Below the pieces are notes generated by a model that saw only the letters and a program-made list of their open reading frames with translations, did not search any database and was not told the origin of the DNA. Both the position numbers and the translations under genes were made by a program. Shown here piece by piece: positions 1 to 5,039 of a stretch of DNA of 6,831 nt; positions within the stretch are counted from its first letter, which is position 1, and each line of letters opens with the position of its first letter. The DNA is from JBBRLA01 sp038231615 (lineage in GTDB: Bacteria; Myxococcota_A; Polyangia; Palsa-1104; JAEUJZ01): positions 1 through 6,831 of the forward strand of contig JBBRLA010000474.1 in NCBI GenBank assembly GCA_038231615.1, written 5' to 3'.

Positions 1-22
1 CGCGGATTATTGTCGCGTGTCG

Positions 23-44
23 TCTCGTCGAAACCTCGACGGGA
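23..44. other. Short perfect-stem hairpin, possible terminator of a gene left of the window
   Basis: A 9-bp stem (TCTCGTCGA against TCGACGGGA, one G-T wobble) closes a 4-base AACC loop. No run of T follows on the + strand, only a TTT some bases later, so it is not a convincing rho-independent terminator. It could end a transcript entering from the left, or it could be chance in GC-rich DNA. The rest of bases 1-157 shows no gene or promoter that I can support. Confidence 0.25.
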
Positions 45-157
45 GCGAGCTTTGGCGGGTTAGCGCGAGGGCACTACGGCCAACTGTTCGTAGTTACTGA
101 GCAAATTTCCGGGTCCCCGCGATCTGGCGCCGGCTGCACCCCATTGATATCACCCGT

Positions 158-1312
158 TTGTCGAACGCTCGTTGGTCTACCCATGTAGAGACGCGTGGAC
201 TTCCTGACAAAGGCACAGACAAGCCAAGGCCGCTTCGCGTTCCATATCGCTTTCAGGTCGGTGCCACACCGGAAGCACACCCGCTCGCCTTTTGGGCGGA
301 GTCCATGAAGGACTGTCACCGAGCGATTAAAGAGCGGGTCGAACCTAATCGGCTTTACTACAGTTTCGTTTCCACCATCGAGCACGCGGAATACGAGTAT
401 CTCTCTACCGCGAGTGTTCTTAGTGAGACGATTGAGCGTTCCTTTCGAGCTCTCCACCCAGAGTGGGACAAAAAGGCAGGTTGGGCCCATCCAAATATTC
501 AACGAGCGCTCGATGCACTAACGGCCCATTACCAGTTCCAGCACGGTGCTCGACTGTTTACCGGAAATCGAGCTGGAGCACCAAATGGACAGCTAGAAAA
601 GAAGGACGGGTACTCTCCCATTCATCGAGCCCTTGACAAGGTGGCTCCGCGCTCCTCCAGAGCCTATGTGGGCCTCTATAACCCCGACCTAGATACGGCA
701 CCCGAAAGCCAGATGCCTACCCTCACGGGTATTCAGTTTCTAAGGGAAGACAACTTCTTAGATCTAGTAGTTACTTTTCGCAAGATCGAGCTGTCGGCAT
801 GGTGGGTGGTAAATATGCTAGAAGCAAGCCTTATTCTGAAATGGGCCGCATCCAAAATCACTAAAATAAAGACGCGGCGGATCACGTTTTTTGCGAGTAT
901 TGCTGAATGGAAAATGGAGCCGTCTTTGACGGTGATTCCGTATCTTGACGATCTCGAGACGGTTTCGCTGGCAGAGCTAACTGCTATTGCAGTTTCTGCA
1001 TGTCGTGGTGAAGCATCAGGGCGAACGAGGCTGCTAGAATTGCTGACAGACAAGCGTCTGTTTACGCATATCGACAACATTGATCCGTCGGGCCTCCTGC
1101 GTTTGGGGAGCGTACTGGAAGGGGCCTATAAAGGTAGTGCGGGATCCTCGGTTTTGGACAATAGCTTGATCCAACATGTGCAAGAAGCCGCTCGTTTTCT
1201 TCAAGGAGCACTTGAACATGGGCGGGAGGATCGGCGCGCCCACGACGTTACGGAATCCCTAGCGCAGATCGAGAGGGCTATCGACTCGTTAAGGGGCGTC
1301 ATTACCTCCTGA
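158..1312 (+). CDS. Thymidylate synthase-fold protein lacking the catalytic cysteine (pseudoenzyme or divergent enzyme)
   Basis: The 384-aa protein matches the thymidylate synthase core over residues about 165-265. Laid against E. coli ThyA recalled from memory, the stretch from ThyA R126 to Y209 fits with no gap. R168 falls on the phosphate-binding R126, Q193-F194 on Q151-F152, R208 on R166, E211 on D169, N219 on N177 and W251 on Y209. The catalytic C146 is T188, and H207 is A249. The phosphate grip is therefore kept while dUMP methylation by the usual Cys mechanism should be impossible. Residues about 270-384 form a helical C-terminal extension not found in ThyA; residues 1-160 are only weakly alignable. 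The start is uncertain: TTG at 158 has no clear ribosome site, and the first ATG is at 305 (residue 50, GGCGGAG just upstream). The frame is open back to 101, so a lost true N-terminus is possible. Base composition is clearly more AT-rich than neighbouring genes, suggesting transfer. It converges on a broken hsdR, so a defence or mobile context is plausible but unproven. Confidence 0.7.
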   Translation: MSNARWSTHVETRGLPDKGTDKPRPLRVPYRFQVGATPEAHPLAFWAESMKDCHRAIKERVEPNRLYYSFVSTIEHAEYEYLSTASVLSETIERSFRALHPEWDKKAGWAHPNIQRALDALTAHYQFQHGARLFTGNRAGAPNGQLEKKDGYSPIHRALDKVAPRSSRAYVGLYNPDLDTAPESQMPTLTGIQFLREDNFLDLVVTFRKIELSAWWVVNMLEASLILKWAASKITKIKTRRITFFASIAEWKMEPSLTVIPYLDDLETVSLAELTAIAVSACRGEASGRTRLLELLTDKRLFTHIDNIDPSGLLRLGSVLEGAYKGSAGSSVLDNSLIQHVQEAARFLQGALEHGREDRRAHDVTESLAQIERAIDSLRGVITS

Positions 1313-1377
1313 TTCTCGGCAGCTATGGAGCGCTTTCGCACCGTCGCCCTCGGCACGAACCTCGGCGATCGCTCCCC

Positions 1378-1879
1378 CCGAAGCAACTTCACCAGCACCT
1401 TGATCTTAGCACGTGCGCCCTCACGGACGGCCCAGTCGATGGTCACGCTCTTGCGGACTCTGGTGACCAGTTCGGCGGCGATGACCTTCAGCTCAGCGTT
1501 CCCCATCGCCTTCACCGCGCTCTCGTTGACGGCCAGGGCATCGTAGAAAGCGATCTCGTCGTCGTTCAGGCCCAGGTCCTGGCCGCGCTTCCTGGCCGCC
1601 TCCATCTCCTTCGCCAGCTTGATCAGCTCCTCGATGACCTCGTGGGTGGCGATGGCGCGGTTGTGATAGGCGTTCAGGGTCGCTTTCAGCATGTCGGAAA
1701 AGGCGCGGCTCTGGACCGGGTGTTGATCTCCTCCTGGTGAAGCTTGGCCAGAAGCTCCGCTGCCACGTTCTTGTGCTTGAGGCCCCGCACCTCGGCCAGG
1801 AACTGCTCTGACAGGATGGAAAGGAAGGTCCGGCTTCTTCAGGCCGGCGGCAGTGAAGACATTGATGGTGCCCTCATAC
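1378..1879 (-). pseudogene. hsdR: Remnant of type I restriction endonuclease R subunit, C-terminal (T1RH-like) region, frameshifted and truncated at both ends
   Basis: Read on the minus strand, three frames together give a typical HsdR C-terminal helical region. The first frame (about 1879-1826) gives INVFTAAGLKKPD. The second (about 1824-1718) gives LSILSEQFLAEVRGLKHKN and a further helix ending QEEINTR. The third (about 1716-1378) gives VQSRAFSDML, then NRAIATHEVIEELIKLAKEM, LNDDEIAFYDALAVNESAV, TIDWAVREGARAKIKVLVK and LLR. The first shift looks like a 4-base insertion at CTTCCTTTCC near 1820-1828. The second lies at about 1711-1720, where the usual RSRRN residues are missing, consistent with a small deletion. 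After LLR the family's GYPPD ending is absent, and nothing upstream of 1879 continues the motor domains. HsdR normally exceeds 900 aa and performs ATP-driven DNA translocation and cleavage in the HsdRMS complex. Only about 165 residues survive here, with no hsdM or hsdS, so this cannot restrict DNA. Confidence 0.85.
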
Positions 1880-1982
1880 AAGCTTCGCCTTTGGCAATAC
1901 CAGCTTCGAGAATGAGATGATTACTCGTGAACCAATTGATCAGGTTGCCGACGCCATGGCCACCAATGACCCGCAACACTGA
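1866..1982 (+). pseudogene. Possible fragment of an unidentified small gene (or non-coding junction DNA)
   Basis: Between the hsdR remnant and the end of the next gene, the + strand from 1881 reads SFAFGNTSFENEMITREP followed by IDQVADAMATNDPQH and a TGA at 1980-1982. The segment looks protein-like (balanced residues, amphipathic end) and its composition differs from the GC-rich neighbours. It has no upstream ATG in frame: a stop sits at 1863-1865, and the first internal ATG is at 1917. The opposite strand is also open and protein-like here (VGNLINWFTSNHLILEAGIA, about 1952-1893), so the coding strand is uncertain. I do not recognise a family. The best reading is a scrap left by the same rearrangements that cut hsdR. 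Confidence 0.25.
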
Positions 1983-1996
1983 GATTCGACGGGAAC

Positions 1997-3553
1997 TCAG
2001 TCCTGCGCCGCCTCGGGTAGATCCAGCGTCGCCGAGGCCACCAGCGGCTCGCCCCCGGCGTCCTGGCCGGTGAAAAGCACCACCACCCGCTTCAGGCCGC
2101 GTCCCTCTTCCGGCACTGCCAGTGAGGCCACCATCGCTCCCGCGTCCGTCGGGCCACTCGGCTGGGTCGAAAGCCGCCGCCGCCGTCTGTCCGCACCCTC
2201 GCCCAGGAGCACCACCGTCCCCGCCCCGAACCCCAACTCCCCAGCCCGCACCTGCACCTGCCCCTGATCCAGCGACACGGTCAGATCTCCCCGGAAGAGC
2301 AGATCCAGGGCTCGCCTGGCGTAGCGCCCGATCTCCGGGAGCAGCGCCGCGGCATAATCGGCGTGGCAGCGATTGTCCACCAGGTAGCGCAGCTCGCCTC
2401 GCTTTCCCGGGCCATGGGGCACCCGGAACCATGCGGCCAAGTGCGGCACGTCCTTTGTCCCCACGTACCCTGAGAGGCCGGGGTTCAGGCGCTCGTCTCC
2501 GTAGGGGGATTCGGGGGTCTCGCTGGACTGGAACCAGGCCCCTGCGGGCAGCGGGAAGCGGGCCGCGGGGGAAGGCAGCGTCCCGGGGGAGAGGAAGCGC
2601 GTCGCGGTCCGTTCCGCCAGGCCGCTACCCGCCGCCGGACCCGCGGGCGCTACGAAGAGGTCCCGCAGGTGGGCTGGGGCGGCCGGGTCACTTCCGTCAC
2701 CTTCTGGTGCCGCCGCCGAGGGGATGCCGGCCCTGCCGTAGCGGCTGGCCACGAAGCGTTCGTAGCGCCCTCCCTCCAGAAGGAGCGCCTGCTCGAAGTC
2801 GTTGCGCACGTGGGCCGGGTCGCCCATCTGCTCCAGCAGACTCAGGATGGCCCCGGCGGAAAGCAGCATCTGGGACAGGGCGGTCTCGCGATCCGCCGGG
2901 TGCTCGCCGGCCACCGCTTGCTCGGCGGCGCGCAGGAAGGTGGGCAGTCCCAGCTCGTTCCGCGGATCGCTCATCCACGTCACCGCGGGCTCGCCGTTAC
3001 CGTCGAAGGCCGCGCCGGTCAAAAGTTCGCGGAAGGTGGCCAGGCCGTGGTTCATCGCCTGCATCGAGGCCGCCGCTGCCGATTGCCCACGGGGGCGGTG
3101 AAGACCGGTCAGGGTCTTCGGGTCGAGGAACTGGTTGCGCACCCAGAAGGCGGGGACCGACTCGATCACGCTGCCGGCCATCAGCCAGCTCAGGGCGGTC
3201 TGTCTCTCGGTAACCTGCAAGGGGCCGATTTTGCCGCCAACCGGCTCCTCCGTGGGGGCATAGCCTTCGGCGGGGTCCAGGGCCAGGAAGCGCAGGCGCA
3301 GGGCGCGGGCCTCCCGCTCGGGCAGCCGCGACAGGTCCAGGCGCACCGGATCGAAGAGCCCCAGGGAGAGCCCGAAGCGATCCAGCAGCCGCCGGTGCAG
3401 CCGCGAGGCGAGGGCAGCTTGCTGGGTCAGCCCGGCCAGGGTGGTGGCGGCCTCATAGGCCTGTACTCGCCCGGAGGAGCACAGGGAGAGGAGCGACCCG
3501 GCCAAGAGCGGTCCGAGACCCGCGGAACGCTTCCGTCTTTCGTCGCGAGGCAT
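1997..3553 (-). CDS. Secreted zinc-phospholipase C/P1-nuclease-fold protein with most metal ligands replaced
   Basis: The preferred start is the ATG at 3551-3553, giving 518 aa, because GGAAGG lies six bases upstream. The ATG at 3557 directly abuts that site. The N-terminus is a clear signal peptide: RRKR, a hydrophobic stretch LGPLLAGSLLSLC, and likely cleavage after VQA at residue 32. The mature part follows the layout of the helical zinc-dependent phospholipase C/P1 nuclease group: an LTQQAALASRLHRRL helix (42-56), ALSWLMAGSVIES (120-132), RNQFLDP (139-145), LLEQMGDPAHVRND (239-252), YERFV (264-268), then LLPEIGRYARRALDLLFRG (404-422) and a beta-rich tail. In active relatives the pattern is NHF.DP and HLL.D....PAH. 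Here these His and Asp positions are Q141, S238 and Q242, and only H248 remains. Phospholipase or nuclease activity is therefore doubtful, and a binding or structural role outside the inner membrane is likelier. It is second in a unit with the upstream lipoprotein, 118 bp away. A GTG at 3682 would add 43 residues through the repeats. Confidence 0.7.
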   Translation of the reverse strand: MPRDERRKRSAGLGPLLAGSLLSLCSSGRVQAYEAATTLAGLTQQAALASRLHRRLLDRFGLSLGLFDPVRLDLSRLPEREARALRLRFLALDPAEGYAPTEEPVGGKIGPLQVTERQTALSWLMAGSVIESVPAFWVRNQFLDPKTLTGLHRPRGQSAAAASMQAMNHGLATFRELLTGAAFDGNGEPAVTWMSDPRNELGLPTFLRAAEQAVAGEHPADRETALSQMLLSAGAILSLLEQMGDPAHVRNDFEQALLLEGGRYERFVASRYGRAGIPSAAAPEGDGSDPAAPAHLRDLFVAPAGPAAGSGLAERTATRFLSPGTLPSPAARFPLPAGAWFQSSETPESPYGDERLNPGLSGYVGTKDVPHLAAWFRVPHGPGKRGELRYLVDNRCHADYAAALLPEIGRYARRALDLLFRGDLTVSLDQGQVQVRAGELGFGAGTVVLLGEGADRRRRRLSTQPSGPTDAGAMVASLAVPEEGRGLKRVVVLFTGQDAGGEPLVASATLDLPEAAQD

Positions 3554-3565
3554 CTTCATCCTTCC
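3551..3565 (-). promoter_or_regulatory. Ribosome binding site that decides the start of the phospholipase-like gene
   Basis: On the minus strand the sequence reads GGAAGGATGAAGATG. GGAAGG is six bases before the second ATG (3551-3553) and touches the first (3557-3559). This spacing, and the signal peptide that begins at the second Met, favour the second ATG over the first and over the GTG at 3682. Confidence 0.5.
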
Positions 3566-3581
3566 ATCCGAGTCGATGAGC

Positions 3582-3680
3582 CGCGGCGCCTGCAGCGCTT
3601 CGCGATCAATGGACCGCGGCGCCCGTGGCGCTTCGCGATCAATGGACCGCGGCGCCTGCGGCGCTTCGCGATCAATGGCC
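3582..3680. repeat. Three 33-bp tandem repeats, each encoding the same hairpin
   Basis: The units are 3582-3614, 3615-3647 and 3648-3680, with a degenerate partial unit next to 3582. They differ at only a few bases. In the minus-strand transcript each carries CGCG, AA, then GCGCC (GCGCT in 3582-3614), a three-base loop, GGCGC and CGCG. This gives an outer 4-bp and inner 5-bp stem with an AA bulge. Apart from the end bases, the changes fall in the loop or turn a C-G pair into U-G, so the fold is kept. The unit nearest the lipoprotein gene contains that gene's stop (TGA at 3672-3674), and the repeats fill the gap before the next gene's start. A unit of 33 bp keeps frame, so the array can also be read as an 11-residue repeat (SIDREAPRAPR) from the GTG at 3682. 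Likely roles are an RNA stability or processing element or a REP-like array. Confidence 0.85.
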
Positions 3681-4856
3681 ACCCAGGTGCAGCGGCTGCA
3701 GCTTCAGCTCGGGTCGGACCTGCGTGGGCGGGTCCGGTGCCGGTGCTGTATCGGTGACCCGCCCCGCCGAAAGGGTAAGCAGGCGCACCGCCTGCTCGTC
3801 CTTCTTGCACAGGTTGGCCCCGCAGGAGATCTCGATCACCACCGCGGCCCGCTTCAGCAGGGCCACCACGCCGCGGATGCGCCGCTTCGGATCGAGGGCC
3901 CGCAGCGATCGATCGCCGACCTCGTCCTTGTCCTGGCGGTCCTGGGGCCGCAGGGTGCCGCGCACCTTGTCATAGAGCGCCTCGGCCGCCTGGGTCGCGG
4001 CCTGGGGGTCGCGGCTCCTTGGCTCCGGCCGCCACAGGCGCAGGGCGGCGTCGAAGCTTTCGTTCTTGCCGACGGCGCGTAGGTGGGTGCTCTCGTAGGT
4101 CACCCCGTCTTCCGCTCCCAGCGAATCGGCCAGGGGGACGGTGTCGAACTTGAGCTGGGTCGCGGTGGCCTTCTGCACATCTTCAAGGGTCAGCAGGGTG
4201 TCCGCCGCGGGCAGCGCGGGCGGTTCCGGCAGGGCCGCCTCCTTCTTGGGCGCCTGTGCCTCGGCCAGCTCCAGCCCGGCCTGGATGACCTCTGCCTGGG
4301 CCGCCTTCTGCACCGTCATGCCGCCGCCCAGGAAGGCCAGGTGGCGGGCGTGGGACTCGCCGTCGGGGAAACGCTCCAGCTTGATCTTCACGCCCCGCTG
4401 GGCGAAGTCGTGGCGCGGCGTCCGATCGTCGGTGCGTACGTCCGAGCGGTAGCCCAGGTAGCCAGCCTTGTAGATGATGAGGGTGAAGCGGCGCAAAAGC
4501 CAGCCCGACGCGCGGCCCTCCACCGGCAGGCCCCGGGGGACGTCGTACCCCCCATCGGCCCGGGTCTGGGTAGCATGGTCCCGGGCGGCCACCGGGGAAA
4601 GGAGTCCGGGAGATTGCTCATAGGCCCACGTACAGTAAACCAGGGCCCCCGCTATCGGGTTGCCGGTCGCCGAGTCGACCACCTGCCCCTCGAAAGGGCC
4701 CAGAAGGTTGCCGGGGGTCACCGTTTCGGGACGCTCGGGGAAAGGGGCCAGCGCCACCTGGGCGGCGCACCCGATCATGAACAAAGCAAAGATCGCGACA
4801 AAGCGAGCAGGCAGCGCCAATACCTTGATCCTTGGGGAGCATGTGGGTATTTTCAT
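3672..4856 (-). CDS. Predicted lipoprotein with carboxypeptidase-regulatory-like (Ig-like) domain
   Basis: The 394-aa product begins with basic residues and a hydrophobic stretch (VLALPARFVAIFALFMIG), ending at MIGC with C30. This fits a somewhat relaxed lipobox and suggests lipidation and anchoring in the cell envelope. Residues about 54-138 match the carboxypeptidase-regulatory-like beta sandwich: FEGQVVDSATGNPIAGALV, then TRADGGYDVPRG and FTLIIYKAGYLGYRSD, which is the usual series of strands. Such domains are structural or binding modules, not enzymes. Residues about 195-215 are an Ala/Glu/Pro-rich linker. The C-terminal half (220-365) has no family that I can name; it contains EVGDRSLRALDP and the cysteine pair SCGANLC (C345, C350), which could form a disulfide outside the cytoplasm. 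The ATG lacks a strong Shine-Dalgarno sequence. Its stop lies in the first 33-bp repeat, and the phospholipase-like gene follows on the same strand, so the two are probably co-transcribed. Confidence 0.75.
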   Translation of the reverse strand: MKIPTCSPRIKVLALPARFVAIFALFMIGCAAQVALAPFPERPETVTPGNLLGPFEGQVVDSATGNPIAGALVYCTWAYEQSPGLLSPVAARDHATQTRADGGYDVPRGLPVEGRASGWLLRRFTLIIYKAGYLGYRSDVRTDDRTPRHDFAQRGVKIKLERFPDGESHARHLAFLGGGMTVQKAAQAEVIQAGLELAEAQAPKKEAALPEPPALPAADTLLTLEDVQKATATQLKFDTVPLADSLGAEDGVTYESTHLRAVGKNESFDAALRLWRPEPRSRDPQAATQAAEALYDKVRGTLRPQDRQDKDEVGDRSLRALDPKRRIRGVVALLKRAAVVIEISCGANLCKKDEQAVRLLTLSAGRVTDTAPAPDPPTQVRPELKLQPLHLGGH

Positions 4857-4867
4857 GGGACCGGTAA

Positions 4868-4882
4868 GCTAGAAGTTCTAGC
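4868..4882. promoter_or_regulatory. Perfect 15-bp dyad, candidate operator
   Basis: GCTAGAAGTTCTAGC is a perfect inverted repeat with one central base, 12 bp before the lipoprotein start codon. It covers the putative leftward -10 hexamer, which is where a repressor would act. It does not match an operator family that I can name with confidence. Confidence 0.45.
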
Positions 4883-4904
4883 CCAGCTTGTCGCACACTG
4901 TAAA
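4875..4904 (-). promoter_or_regulatory. Putative sigma70-like promoter for the lipoprotein gene
   Basis: On the minus strand TTTACA (4904-4899) is followed after 18 bp by TAGAAC (4880-4875). The -35 matches 5 of 6 consensus bases and the -10 matches 4 of 6. Transcription would start about 10-15 bases before the ATG, giving a very short leader. The -10 lies within the 15-bp dyad. Confidence 0.35.
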
Positions 4905-4943
4905 CCCCGCAGGGGGCGGAAGTGCACTCCCGAGCACAAAATT

Positions 4944-4971
4944 TTGAGTCGGTCGCCCCGCAGGATATAAA
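4944..4971 (+). promoter_or_regulatory. Putative sigma70-like promoter for the zinc-ribbon/FHA gene
   Basis: TTGAGT (4944-4949) and TATAAA (4966-4971) are separated by 16 bp. The -10 matches 5 of 6 consensus bases and the -35 matches 4 of 6, in an unusually AT-rich patch for this window. A start near 4978 would give a leader of about 60 nt before the ATG at 5040. It is divergent from the leftward promoter in the same 183-bp gap. Confidence 0.5.
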
Positions 4972-5039
4972 AGGTGCAGAGGAGTTTTCGCATCGGGTCC
5001 CAGGTACAATGAGGTAAGACAGCCGAGGTCGCGTTCAAG

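Noticed and set aside
74..502. Minus-strand open frame opposite the start of the TS-like gene
   Set aside because: There is no domain or ribosome site, and the plus strand carries the family-like residues.
2122..3213. Long open frame on the plus strand inside the phospholipase-like gene
   Set aside because: Its composition is overwhelmingly Arg, Pro, Ser and Gly, typical of a GC-rich shadow frame. The minus-strand frame has a signal peptide and family motifs.
3582..3680. CRISPR array
   Set aside because: The 33-bp units are directly adjacent with no spacers, lie within an operon-like gap, and no cas gene is near.
2669..3757. Second long plus-strand frame spanning the repeats
   Set aside because: It has no recognisable domain, is rich in Gly/Gln/Arg, and crosses the boundary between two well-supported minus-strand genes.
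4905..4915. CCCCGCAGGGG hairpin and the nearby AGTGCACT palindrome (4921-4928) as regulatory sites
   Set aside because: Short GC palindromes of this size are expected by chance in such DNA, and neither is clearly placed relative to a promoter.
4083..4970. Plus-strand open frame opposite the lipoprotein gene
   Set aside because: It is an antisense shadow. The minus-strand frame shows a lipoprotein signal and a carboxypeptidase-regulatory-like domain.
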